Shown: positions 46,787 through 56,850 of the stretch, piece by piece | How the letters are laid out: the number at the start of each line of letters is the position of its first letter | Position numbering within the stretch: the first letter of the stretch is position 1 | Assembly: GCA_038373885.1 (NCBI GenBank) | Contig: JAWZYV010012403.1 | Location: 369,123 to 433,122 of the forward strand | Origin: Cheiracanthium punctorium | Lineage: Eukaryota; Arthropoda; Arachnida; Araneae; Cheiracanthiidae | Length of the DNA: 64,000 nt | Direction: 5' to 3' | Notes under the pieces: model-generated | Told to the model about the DNA's origin: nothing | What the model saw: only the letters and a program-made list of their open reading frames with translations | Database searches by the model: none | Program-made: the position numbers and the translations under genes

Positions 46787-47035
46787 TATAACATGGATTT
46801 GAATTGTGTTTTAGAGCGACATATATCCGGGCAGATTTGGATTCTTACTGACAGCCGAAATGTAATCCAATACCTGGGTAAATGGAGAGGTATTAGGGAC
46901 CTGAAAGGAATTAAAATTATTGAAAAACCCCAAGACTTTGCTCAATTCTTCTGCAGTACTTCATCTACAATGAATACCATCTCATGTAAGTCTAAAATAA
47001 AATGATGCAACTGGTAGACTAGCAAAGTTGGGTAC
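46787..47035 (+). pseudogene. RNase H fragment of a non-LTR retrotransposon
   Basis: The frame from 46793 contains ERHISGQIWILTDSR followed by IQYLGKW and IKIIEKPQDF. This is the central part of a retrotransposon RNase H: ILTDSR carries a catalytic aspartate, and the spacing to IQYL-W matches Jockey/I-type elements. After CSTSSTMNT the frame no longer follows the family. At 47005-47035 another frame gives a DATGRLAKLG-like remnant of the usual end of the domain. The start, the reverse transcriptase and the 3' tail are missing, so this is an isolated, frameshifted fragment. Plus strand, no associated tail. Confidence 0.65.
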
Positions 47036-47843
47036 TTTACCTTAATGCTTAGCTTTTGAACTACCTTGAGCTAGACTTGAAAGGCTTTAACTAACACTTT
47101 TTGGAAAGTGCATGTCCTGGTATGCAATTGGTTTCAAAAAGGCCAAGAAGCTCTGGCTCGACTGACTTCAGGGATTTAAGGACCCTCAGATTAGGATTAT
47201 CCTGTGGTGCTAAAACATTCCCAAATTATACAAACTGTAATGACAATGTAGTCACTGCGTAACATCTGATTAAGTGTGCTAAATGCTTTTAGAGCTGATT
47301 AAATAATTTTTCTTTAAATTAAACAATCTTTCTTTTGATAATAGAGACTAAATTTATAATTAAAAAAATAAAATAAAAATATCCTGATTTTAAATTGTCG
47401 AGGAAAATTTATTTTTCTTTATGTGCACAAGTTAGGGCATCCCTCTTGTACGATAGTATTTTTGTGCCCTCTAATGTGGACGCGGAATCTTGGTTTTAAA
47501 AGCTCTGCTGAAAAGGCTAATTTGATGTTCGGAATCATGAAGAAGAAGAACAAGTGGATCTGATTTGATTCAGATCAGAGGGATTATATTATTAGTAAGA
47601 TGTTCCAGAACACATAATTTTGACATCGCCAGTACATCTGTCTTGAAGGGTCTCTTCTCTATGAATAAATGGACTTTGTTAGAAAGAGAAACAAAATATT
47701 ACGACCACAAAAATAAATCTTCAAAAGTTTCCGATGTGCTACATTTTCTGTTCTTTCTTTGCAGGGGGTGGGGCAAAGCCCTGTAGTTAGAAAACAAATT
47801 TCTAGCCCTTAAATGCTTAGTGATGCATACCTGACTCATATGT
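47036..47843. other. Intergenic DNA without recognised genes
   Basis: A 73-codon frame at 47565-47786 has no domain. Nothing else seen. Confidence 0.4.
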
Positions 47844-48077
47844 TTAAAACACGTTCACTGCCGGATAAGAGTATACAAGCCAAATTTCTCGTGTCCATTT
47901 CACAAAAGAAATACAGTTTTTAATAACAAATGATTTGTGTAGTGAATATTAAAAGAATGTCACATATTTCTTTCAAGCTGCGAGTTTTTCGAAAAATTAA
48001 TTAGTTTTTCATGAAACGAATGTAGGAAATTTAGCTTACACTCGAAGCTATCACGTGATCGGCAGCGAACGTGTTAA
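47844..48077. mobile_element. TTAA element, family H
   Basis: TTAA at 47844 and 48074. Inward ends AACACGTTCACTGCCG and (inverted) CACGTTCGCTGCCG are near-identical, the left carrying two extra A. About 234 bp, no coding. TTAA targets suggest piggyBac-type mobilisation, with ends different from family A. Confidence 0.75.
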
Positions 48078-48247
48078 TTCGTGCATTTAAGGGTTAAAAA
48101 ATGCAAATGATTTTATTTATTGTAAATGTTATTGACATATATACACCCAAATATATGCTGTATATACGTGTGTAATGCCTATAATATGTCTATAATATAT
48201 GCTGTATATAGTATGTAGTATATCCTTAACAGTCTACATATAGCAAT

Positions 48248-48400
48248 TTAACCCCTTGCCTGTAACGCCCGAACTCAATTGACAACAGTGCCCCAATTTT
48301 GGAATGCCCGACCTGAGTTAATTAACAAGATTAAAGAGAAAAGAACATTTTCCCTTTTTAGCACGTTTTTCTCAAATATATTCCACAGGCAAAGGGTTAA
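48248..48400. mobile_element. TTAA element, family I
   Basis: TTAA at 48248-48251 and 48397-48400. Inward ends CCCCTTGCCTGTAA and (inverted) CCCTTTGCCTGTGG match well. The body is 145 bp with no coding. It is 170 bp from the family H element. Confidence 0.85.
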
Positions 48401-48476
48401 ACGAAGTTAGATATTTAAAAAAAAAAAAAAAAATCCAACTGAACTGAGTTAACTTTTCACTTGTTTTTTTCAACAG

Positions 48477-48782
48477 CTCTGAGCCACTTGACCACTCCAG
48501 TTTATGCAAGTCGAACTGTTCAAAAACGGTCTGGGACAAGGTTCCTTGCACCAGGTGACAGATGGCAGTTCAAAGGTTTTGCCACACTCTCTCTTACCTT
48601 CTTTCCAACTTGCTCCATACATTTGGAGAAAGCGCGGATGTTTCGCAACTATGCGAAATGGGAATTTTATTTCTGCTTGCTGCAATTTTATTGTACTATA
48701 AAAAATACAGTCTTTCCCAAAAAAGATGCACAAAGAATGAGAAAAACTGTCAATGTGATATATCATTACAACACAAAAGATG
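48477..48782 (+). CDS. Ambiguous open region with splice-like borders
   Basis: A strong acceptor-like TTGTTTTTTTCAACAG ends at 48476, and a GTAAGA donor-like site starts at 48783. Between them one plus frame is fully open (translation begins LSHLTTPVYASRTVQKRSGT and ends VIYHYNTKDE). A second plus frame is open from 48562 and encodes a hydrophobic stretch GILFLLAAILLYY, ending at a TGA (48781) shortly before an AATAAA (48821). A long minus frame is also open. Several frames being open at once weakens each claim. I recognise no family. It may be one exon of an unidentified gene, a pseudogene, or chance. Confidence 0.25.
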
Positions 48783-48814
48783 AGTAAGAAACATCTGTTC
48801 TTTTTACTGTGCAG

Positions 48815-49000
48815 TCGAACAATAAACTGAAAATATGTACAAATAATTGTTTACTATCCAATTATATATGGCAAGTCCAAGCACCCATTCTATGCAATTT
48901 TGAAGACGAATTTATTCTTCTTCTAAATAATGTTATTTCAGAAAATGAAATTGCAAAGCGAGTTGAAAAAAAAAAACATAAAAAAAGAGCACATTTTAAT
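48815..49000 (+). CDS. Candidate exon, unidentified
   Basis: A pyrimidine tract and acceptor (TTCTTTTTACTGTGCAG) end at 48814, and a donor GTAAGA starts at 49001. The 186-bp interval is open for 62 codons in phase 0, with segments LLSNYIWQVQAPILCNFEDE and ISENEIAKRVEKKKHKKRAH. The lysine-rich end partly reflects A-runs. I recognise no domain. It is only 32 bp from the end of the previous candidate, too close for a normal intron, so at most one of the two interpretations is correct. Confidence 0.25.
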
Positions 49001-49281
49001 GTAAGAGGAATTGTAGATTTCCTTTTATTTCATGTTTTGAGATGTGCCAGATTTCGTAAAAGAAATACATAAAGGTGAATGCATCTCCGCGATATTCTCG
49101 AAGCTATTGTGGATAATTGATAGTTTGCAAAGTGCGGAAAAGTTGGTTCGTCTGCATCATTATTCTATAAAAACTTTTAACGCCGAATGAGGTGATGTTT
49201 TAACATTCAAAAGCGGTTTTTTCCCCCCTTACTTTTTCAATTCCGTTTTTGACAGTTAAATATAATTCATATACAAGTTTA

Positions 49282-50080
49282 GAAACAGCTAGGGAATGCA
49301 ATCCCGCACTGTTTTTCGTTGTGCGGGATTTCGAGATTGAGTCTTTCTAATCCCGCAAGATTGCGGGATCCCGCAGGATTGGCATTTCATTCAGCTAAGA
49401 TTTCATTTCAATAGAGAAAAATAGGAAACAATTACGATTTTAAGCATCATGAAGTTTAACTTCAGTAGTAATAATTAATGTTATTCGATAATTAATACAA
49501 TAACTTACAGAAAAATGAAAATTATAGTTATGATTTTCAAAGTAATATACTCAGTTCTTAGTTGCTAAAAAAGAACGTAAAAAAGGCAATGTGTATGTGT
49601 GTGTAAAGAGTCACTTGTCTTCCTAGTCTTGATCTAATTTTAGTAAAATAGTTAAAAGCGTGAATTATATTAAAAAAAATTAAAACCTAAACTTAAAACT
49701 TTTTATAACGGATTCGTGATTGTTCGCAAAGAGAAGAATTAATATGAAGTATTTCTGTTCATTTGGAAATCGGAAAGTTAGCGAAAAATTTAGATTACAA
49801 TATATATCCAGACTTCCACTGAAGGATAATTAGAAAAATTAAAACTTTAAATTAAAATTTGTAATTATTGATTCATGTGTTCTGAATTGTGAGATACGAT
49901 ACATACATATATGCAACAATTTTTGGTCAACGGATGATTGGAAAGATTGCGTAAAATTGTTATAAAATTTATTTATTTCTCAATTTCAATCCCACGGGAT
50001 TACGGTCCTAATCCCGCAAACGGACTAGTCCCGCAAAAATTTGTGCGGGATCCAGCGGGATTGCATTCCCTATAAACAGC
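49282..50080. mobile_element. hAT-type non-autonomous element
   Basis: The element at 49290-50072 begins TAGGGAATGCAATCCCGC and ends with its exact inverse. Flanking 8-mers GAAACAGC and TAAACAGC differ at one base. Both subterminal regions hold several direct and inverted copies of ATCCCGC, which may be transposase-binding repeats (inference). No coding was seen in the AT-rich middle. Confidence 0.9.
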
Positions 50081-50109
50081 ATGGGATGTCTTATTTGAAC
50101 AAATTGTCT

Positions 50110-50528
50110 TTAACCCTTTAACGCGCAGTGTTCCCGCTCTGGGAACACCAAACTCTGACGTTTTGACTGTTGCCAGTCACGAAGAAGAGATTTGATTTCT
50201 ATAAAAATAGTAGCGGGTGACATAGCTCCACCAGAATCCTTTACTTTTTATAGCACGTAGTTTTCCGTAAAAAAAAAAAAAAAAAATTGTCACGATTATT
50301 TTTGACAGCACTGACATCTGCTGAAAAATGGAAGAATGCGGGAACAGCCGGATAGATTGCCCGATGCTGAAAAAAGGGCACAGCCAGCTGCGTGAAAAAA
50401 GGGTCTCTAGATCTGTGGCACGCGATGAACGTTTCGATCGTCCGCCATCTTGCTGGTAGTTAAGTCGAGCTATGGCAACGGCTGCCCTTTATCCAGCATT
50501 GGGAAAGGGTTGCGCCTCAAAGGGTTAA
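50110..50528 (+). mobile_element. Family A TTAA foldback MITE, central deletion
   Basis: TTAA at 50110-50113 and 50525-50528. A end and unique half are present; most of the left arm and loop are gone (GGGCACAGCCAGCTGCGTG). The junction is almost the same as in the 29586 copy. It starts 30 bp after the hAT element at 49290-50072. A 16-A run has expanded inside. Confidence 0.93.
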
Positions 50529-50689
50529 GCGGAAATCATCTAACAAAATCAAACCTTTCAATAGTAAAAGTTCCCTGGGAATAAGAAAAGTAAAGAAAGA
50601 ATATAACAAGCATAATTCGGGAATTATAGATCTGATACTTCTTAGGTAAATTACTTTTGATTGAAGATTATTATTTCAAGAAATATTGT

Positions 50690-50890
50690 CACTTTTGAAC
50701 AGGTTTTAAAAGAATTCAATTCAAAAGAGATTCGGAAAAAAAATATAGAATATTCCTTCACAAGCTGTTCTATGCATTTCTACGAACAGTAAAACTATAA
50801 GATTTACAGAACATTCAGGATATTTTTACCTCTAAATTGACAGCACCTATGACCATTTCGTAAGACGATTTTTCTTGGTTGTTAAAGAAC
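50690..50890. repeat. Family F degenerate dispersed repeat
   Basis: TTTTGAACAGGTTTTAAAAG, a CACAAGCTGTTCTATGCATT stretch and a TACAGAACATTCAGG stretch resemble 21.5, 40.7 and 44 kb. Diverged. Confidence 0.4.
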
Positions 50891-51359
50891 ATTTTGACGA
50901 ACATAGCACACCAACTAGTGGAGTAACTACACTCGAGGGACATGAACAAAACTGTGGTAATCTATTTTAATGGGAGGAATCAGGTATCAATCATCCATAA
51001 CAGTTGTTTCGAATTGAAGTTGCTGAGTGATTATCGTGGATTTAATTTGTTATGCAGATCTTTGGATTTCCAGGAGTGCATTATCTTGAAATGGCCTGAA
51101 AGATGATCTCAGGTGTTATATGAGACGCTGTTTTTCTAGGTTTCTCTCTATTCTAAAAAAAAGTCGCTGTCAAGAGAGCTTGTTGGGCTATTTTCTCCTA
51201 AAACGTGGGGATTTGAATTTCGAGAAACGTGTCCACGGATTCGGAAAATTCCGAGGAACCTGATACGCTCACTTAAATTTCGAAAATCGAATTATTTTAG
51301 AGGATATTAATAAAAAAAACTGATAAAATAAAACAATGGTTGCCAGATTTGGCCTAAAA
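50891..51359. other. Intergenic DNA without recognised genes
   Basis: Nothing recognised. Confidence 0.4.
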
Positions 51360-51465
51360 TCATTCATTACTTTGAAACAAAGCATTTACAAGTACGTAGA
51401 ATCACGTGAAATTGACAAACATGAAATAGAATGACACCCATTTCACGCCAAATTAAAAAGTATAT
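51360..51465 (+). mobile_element. Helitron fragment
   Basis: GAAACAAAGCATTTACAAGT, GTAGAATCACGTGAAATTGA, CAAACATGAAATAGAATG and TTCACGCCAAATTA follow the internal sequence of the Helitron copies at 5.3-5.7 and 36.5 kb. Confidence 0.55.
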
Positions 51466-52289
51466 GAAATAAATAACTCAAAGTGTGTTACACAAAGTTG
51501 ACAATTTTCAAATAGTAAGTTCGCTTAGACAACAGGAGTTTAGAAGTAGCAGTTATTCATTTTTCCAAACACAATCACTAATTGTATCTGATTTTAAAAG
51601 CGCCATCTTGGCATTAGGTACGATCTCGCAAAATGGTATCTTTCCAAGCAGGGTGAATCTAAACCGCGAATTCAAAAATGTTAGAACCCAATATCTTGAA
51701 AATGAAAAGTAATTAAAATGCAGATTATTTTAAAGCCGGTTCGGTCCAGCTGGAGTATTGGCTACCAGTATAAATATTTGGTGGCGTTCACTATGCCATT
51801 ATAGCAGTTATAGTACACTCTGGATATTTGCCAGCGAGGCGAGATGATATAATTCGAGGTGATAAATACGCCAGTCTGCAAAGGATTATGTATATGAAAA
51901 TATGGATAACGGTTTTCCGGGAACCTTACATGAGCAGTCATTATAGGTTGTGAGCATGTATAAATCGCCAAATATTGAAAAGTCGCCGTTGGTGACAAGC
52001 TGTTACGTAGTTTTTATCAAAGAAAACATATGAAGTACTGTTTTCTTAGAGCTAATTATTAACTATGCATATACGCAAGTCGCCAAAATATGAAAATTCG
52101 CCATAATTGGATAATACGCAAGGTGTTCCACGGGTTTCGCATAATTAAAAATAATGCGAGGTTTAAATTTTTATGTTTCAAGCAACATGCAAGAACCAAG
52201 CAATGTGTTAGCTCGGTAACATTCTATCTGATCCAACCTTTGGGTTTTGTTTGTTGAAATTATGCCTTTTTTACGAATAAGCTTTATTA
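51466..52289. other. Intergenic DNA without recognised genes
   Basis: Open frames at 51485-51712 (plus) and 51762-51998 (minus) have no domains. The words CGCCAAATATTGAAAAGTCG and CGCCAAAATATGAAAATTCG recur about 130 bp apart, an internal repeat. Confidence 0.4.
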
Positions 52290-52348
52290 GAGGCCCGACT
52301 GCCTCATACGAAAAGCGAGCGTAGCGAGTCTAGGGGCCTTGGCCACTA
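52290..52348 (+). mobile_element. Possible Helitron 3' terminus
   Basis: A hairpin formed by AGGCCCGACT and AGTCTAGGGGCCTT is followed by GGCCACTAG and T. The CTAG|T after a hairpin fits a Helitron end, and Helitron fragments lie upstream at 51360. The 5' end is not found. Confidence 0.4.
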
Positions 52349-52436
52349 GTAACTCTATAAAAATGTTCCAACAGAATCTTTCACAACGACGCATTATCGG
52401 CTGTAATTCAAACGGCCTATGCGCAACGTCCTATTA

Positions 52437-52715
52437 AAATGTTCCAGTGGCTGATTCAGAAATATTTTTTAGGGAGAAACTAAATTTTGGAAAAAAGTTA
52501 TTTCACCCAAAACAAAATGGGCAAGAAAGCAAAACTTTAGTCTGAACCAATGTAAAATATTTTTGGAGGGGCTACGTTATAAATATAAAATCACTTTACC
52601 AATTTAAAACGTATAATAAATCAGAATGTTACCCTTTAGCAATCTCTTTTAGGCGGGGGAAGGGGGGGGGCTGAAGCCCCATAGCCCTTTCCCTGCATCC
52701 GCTACTGAAATGTTC
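52437..52715. mobile_element. hAT-type non-autonomous element with perfect target duplication
   Basis: The element at 52445-52707 starts CAGTGGCTGATTCAG and ends (inverted) CAGTAGCGGATGCAG. The 8-mer AAATGTTC flanks both sides (52437-52444 and 52708-52715). Its left part resembles 11150-11240. Confidence 0.93.
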
Positions 52716-52729
52716 TACTGCTTGTTGTC

Positions 52730-53200
52730 TGTGCTCTAACTGCCGTAAATATGCATCGATTACAAGGAATATATATGTGCTATTCTTGTATGTACTGTAC
52801 CATGGAACCGACTGAAAAGGCTGTACGTAGCATAAATAGTTAGTTCTTTTGCAGGAGCATTCAAAGATATTCCGAAACATTGCACTCTATGGACAGTCAT
52901 TTAAATATATTTTAGATATTAATCCATTTCAAACACAGTAAAATGGACATGCTGTTAAAGGTTGCAAAATAATGCTCTTAATCGAATCGAATACAATCTC
53001 TGTAGCATCTATATTTCTTTTACAGGAGCACTCAAAAGAATTCCTATACATTAGCAATGGCAGTTTAGATACAGTCATCTATTGCTGGTGTAATAACAAT
53101 AAGTACATAGACTTTTACAAAAGCGTATTCGTAATTGAAAATTGAAAGGATGGAAATATCAATTAAAGTTCTTTTACATGGCTCTCAAAAATCCTGTTAC
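52730..53200 (+). repeat. Tandem array related to the 37 kb array
   Basis: Three diverged units with AGCATAAATAGTTAGTTCTT-like sequence, TTTTGCAGGAGCATTCAAAG, a CATTGCACTCTATGG-like phrase and TTCTTTTACAGGAGCACTCA. Same unit type as 36885-37650. Confidence 0.65.
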
Positions 53201-53245
53201 TAGTGATACAGCTTTTGTGAGTTTATCTGCTTTGAGGTTGATAGA

Positions 53246-53435
53246 CCTGCACACAGGGGCGTAGTCAAGAAGGGGAGGTTAGGGGGGTCATAACCCCTCT
53301 CCTTGAGGAATTTTTTGACATACAAAATGTATATTCTTCACTGCATTATCACACACACGTATGCATATATATGAGTGTTAGCAGTCGTAACCCCCCCCAC
53401 CATGAAAAATTTCTGGCTACGCCCCTGCCTCCACA
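53246..53435. mobile_element. Family C hAT-type MITE
   Basis: The element at 53254-53427 starts CAGGGGCGTAGTCAAG and ends TGGCTACGCCCCTG. Flanking 8-mers CCTGCACA and CCTCCACA differ at one base. Confidence 0.92.
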
Positions 53436-54176
53436 TGTCAATACATCGGTATTTGGAGCACAACTGTGCTGCAAAGTGTTTCATAATCGATGCGTTTGTC
53501 ATGATTTACCTTTTTTGTTTTTTTAGTAGTCTGGTTGTGACGATCAATCTAAGCAGATGCGACATTATGTTTAGATGCATCTATAACTGCGTTTTGTAAA
53601 TAGCTAGTTAAAAGTGAAGGTTGAATTCTTAACCACCTACCCCCTGATCTGTAGGCGGTGAAACCTATGTTTACAATAATCAACGGGTTGTGCATAATTT
53701 TAGAGTTCTTGTTGTTGTTGTTTCTCAAACAAATGTAAGCAACAGAAGACATAAAAGTCGACTGCAGTTAACAAGCCACTTATCACCTTGTCGTATCTAA
53801 TCTATCATTTTTTCGTAAATAAGTTTTATCCCTTGACTCATGTGATGAAAATAGCTCCTAATGTTTTTCATTATTTGTTCTAAAATGTTCGGTGCTTATC
53901 AGTTATTTCATACAAAAAATGCTTTTGAAAATGGAAAAAAAAAAATATATCTGATCCTTCAAGAAATTTCCGCTTTTCTTCTTTCTTTTACTCTATCCTC
54001 CTTTCTTTCTCTCAACTCTTCATTCCCTTCCACTTAGAAAACAGGATGATATGCCCATCTCTTGGATGACTCATCGCTTTAAAGTGTGTCAGGACAATGT
54101 GACACGTGGACTTCCGAGTTTTTTTTTTTTTTTTTTTAAATAGAAATGAGGACTCCTGCAGAGATGCGTGTGAACA
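53436..54176. other. Intergenic DNA without recognised genes
   Basis: Holds a pyrimidine-rich tract (53970-54040) and an 18-base T-run (54120-54137). No gene seen. Confidence 0.45.
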
Positions 54177-54209
54177 TTAAAACGGAAGAAAGTCGTTCTT
54201 CCGTTTTAA
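54177..54209. repeat. Perfect 14-bp hairpin
   Basis: TTAAAACGGAAGAA (54177-54190) and its exact inverse (54196-54209) around the loop AGTCG. It begins with TTAA and ends with TTAA in the palindrome itself. Confidence 0.9.
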
Positions 54210-54278
54210 CACTTTCCAACATAGCTGAAAAGTGTTCTTTGATTTCCGTTTGCCTGTCTGTGTGTCTCTTAAAGATGT

Positions 54279-54880
54279 GTTCGGGCTCATTTCTTAATCA
54301 ATCCTTTAACGCGCAGTGTTCCCGCTCTGGGAACACCCAACTCTGAAGTTTTGACTGTTGCCAGTCACGAAGAATAGATTGGATTTCCATAAAAATAGTT
54401 GCGGGTGACAGAGCTCCACGAGAATCCTTTACTTTTTAAGCACGTCATTTCCCGTCAAAAAAGGGTCACGATTCTTTTTAACAGCACTGACATCTGCTGA
54501 AAAGTGGAAGAATGCGAGAGCAGCTGGATAGATTGCCCAATGCTGAAAAAAAGGGCAGCCGTTGCCCTTTTTTTCAGCATTGGGAAAGGGTTGCGCCTCA
54601 AAGGGTTAAAAGTCGAGCCCGAGCGATATTATTGAAGTCGGAGCCCGAGCCCGAAATTTCAGCTAAGAGAAAAATAAAAGTCAAATACTTCCTTCATTGA
54701 CAGAATATCATACATTTTTCTGTTTGTGCAAGTTAAAGACGAATATAATAGCAAACTCTCAATGCAGCTTCTGATTCTTTCTATTCAAATTTATCAAATA
54801 ATCATAATTAGTTTATATGTCCCACGAATCATTTTTTAAAAATATATTTGCAAGGAGTGTGTTCAATAAAGGAGAAATTT
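54279..54880 (+). repeat. Dispersed repeat unit, copy 2, with its own TTAA insertion
   Basis: Homologous to 240-1290. Here the site occupied by the MITE in copy 1 is empty (AGCAAACTCTCAATGCAG, near 54750-54765). A family A element instead sits near the left edge (54298-54609). After 54880 similarity fades. Confidence 0.75.
54298..54609 (+). mobile_element. Family A TTAA foldback MITE, short
   Basis: Left target TCAA (decayed TTAA) at 54298-54301 and right TTAA at 54606-54609. A end and unique half are complete, but the arms are cut to AATGCTGAAAAAAAGGGCAG facing CCCTTTTTTTCAGCATTGGG. This is the most deleted copy with both ends. Confidence 0.93.
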
Positions 54881-55179
54881 CTCTAGAGCTTGTGTGCGTT
54901 TCATCTCTACTGTCTGTCTATGCCGTAAATACTGTTGCAGAAAACTCTGCTAGTTTCCTGTGTTCGTCGTTCCGAAGTCCAATTGGTGAAGAAAGTTCTA
55001 GTAAAGCCTATGACAGCTTGTATTTAGAGTCGACGCAGAAGCTACAAGAAGCTTCCAGAAAAGTCTATTTCTCGAGGATTCCACATAAAGTGGGAATTTT
55101 GATTTCGTCATAGAAGAGAAATGTTAGGCTATTATGTGATATTAATGCAGCAAAAGCAACTTTTCAAGATCTATAGGGA
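54881..55179. other. Unassigned segment with a 98-codon frame
   Basis: The plus frame 54817-55113 starts inside repeat copy 2. It includes STQKLQEASRKVYFSRIPHK, but no domain or splice context was recognised. Most likely non-coding. Confidence 0.3.
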
Positions 55180-55450
55180 AAAACACGCCAAATTAACAAA
55201 ATATCGCCAAATTTGGAGCAAAAAATAAGTCCCCAAAAGTGAATTTACCTAAGGCCTAGGACCAATTTCTAGAACCGCCATAGAAAATCAATGGGGGAAA
55301 CCGAAACCTCCGTATCTCCGGTTCTAGTTGACCGACTTTGATGCAGCAAAAAGCAAAAATTAACTAATTGACACGTAGAATACGAAATTTGAATTATTTT
55401 AAGCCCCAGAACAGCGTGTTGCCCCGAAAATTCGTAACAATACGCATTGA
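55180..55450 (-). mobile_element. Helitron fragment, reverse orientation
   Basis: Reverse complement of the internal part of the 5739-6687 Helitron: TATCGCCAAATTTGG, AATAAGTCCCCAAAA, GCAAAAAGCAAAAATTAACT, TAGAATACGAAATTTGAATT and CCCAGAACAGCGTGTTGC match 5940-6150 inverted. Ends are missing. Confidence 0.65.
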
Positions 55451-55580
55451 CTAGTATGAAATTCATATGTTACCAGTAGTGCACCCAGGCTTTATGTTTC
55501 GGTGAGGCAGGTAACAAATAATGTTGAGCTCGATTATAGCAACCTTGATTATAATGACAACTTTCTTACAGCTTCAAAAT

Positions 55581-55938
55581 ACCAGCTGTCGTCAAAAAAG
55601 GGTCTCTAGATCTGTGGCACGCGATTAACGTTCCGATCGTCCGCCATCTTGCTGTTAGTTAAGTCAAGTGATGGAACGGCTGCCCTTTTTTCAGCATCGG
55701 GCAATCTATCCAGCTGTTCTCGCATTCTTCCATTTTTCAGCAGATGCCAGTGCTGTTAAAAAGAATCGCGACCATTTTTTTACGGGAAAGGACGTGCTAA
55801 AAAGTAAAGGATTCTCGTGGAGCTATGTCACCCGCAACTACTTTTATAGAAATCAAATCTATTCTTCGTGACTGGCAACAGCCAAAACGTCAGAGTTTAG
55901 TGGTCTCAGAGCGGGAACACTGCGCGTTAAAGGGTTAA
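55581..55938 (-). mobile_element. Family A MITE, B end missing
   Basis: Begins abruptly at the centre of the foldback (CCAGCTGTCGTCAAAAAAGG) and continues through one arm, the unique half and the A end to TTAA at 55935-55938. Confidence 0.92.
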
Positions 55939-56850
55939 AATGAATGGTGGTGGAAGGTAAGATCCCTTTTCCCATGCGTCTCTTTCATTTCGGGGGAAGA
56001 GGGGGTCCCTCCCCCCCACCCCTTCACTGCTCTTGAATTATCATATTCCTTCGAATTTAATAGAAGAAGAAGCATAACTAGGGCCGATGCGTGGGTTATG
56101 ATACACATTTAATGCATAGCAATCTAGTGTGTGTTTAAAATATGAGAGTGTTCCAGAGTTGTTTTCTTTCTTTCTTTTCCTTTATTTTTATTTTAAACAC
56201 AGTTGAAATCAGCTGCTAAAACTAATTAAATAGCGGGAACAATGGAGTTAGTTACACAATACAATGTTTATGTAATTATTAAGCTTGTGTATAAAAACCT
56301 TATTCAAGGCAACATGGTTATTTCCAGTGATTTGTGTATTAACCACTTTACAACTAATTACAATACCCTTTAAGTAAAGATTAGATCAGTGTCTTTATTT
56401 AGTTGGATAAGCAATTCATCAACTTACTAATATCCGTAACACAATGTAATCATACCTCATTATCAATGACTTTAAGAAAAGGTCTATCAACTTTTACTAG
56501 AGCAACAGGCGGAATGTGTGTTCTAGTTAAGCCTGTTATTAACTTCACTATCTTTCTGAATTAATTACGCTTCAAAATAATTTATTTGTAACGGAATGAA
56601 GCCCATTTAACCTCGTGATACAATCAGTTTTGTTATTTTTTCAAGCTGTAGATAATGAATAGTTAAATTAAATATGTATCCGTAATTGAAATTCGAGTAT
56701 TTATTTATAGCAACAAATAAGTATGTTTCTTTTCATATGGGTAAGATAATTCTTTATAGAGGCGAGTACCAAACCATTAAGTTTGTTTCTCGTAAAAAAC
56801 TGTCAAGGTTTTGTGGAATCATAGAATATTCGCTGGAGGGTGATTCCACG
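55939..56850. other. Intergenic DNA without recognised genes
   Basis: Nothing recognised apart from G- and C-runs near 55990-56020 that resemble MITE remnants. Confidence 0.4.

Noticed and set aside
48470..48766. 98-codon cysteine-containing minus frame
   Set aside because: Antisense to two other open frames; no evidence favours it over them.
54817..55113. 98-codon plus frame
   Set aside because: Begins inside the dispersed repeat copy 2 and shows no domain or splice signals.
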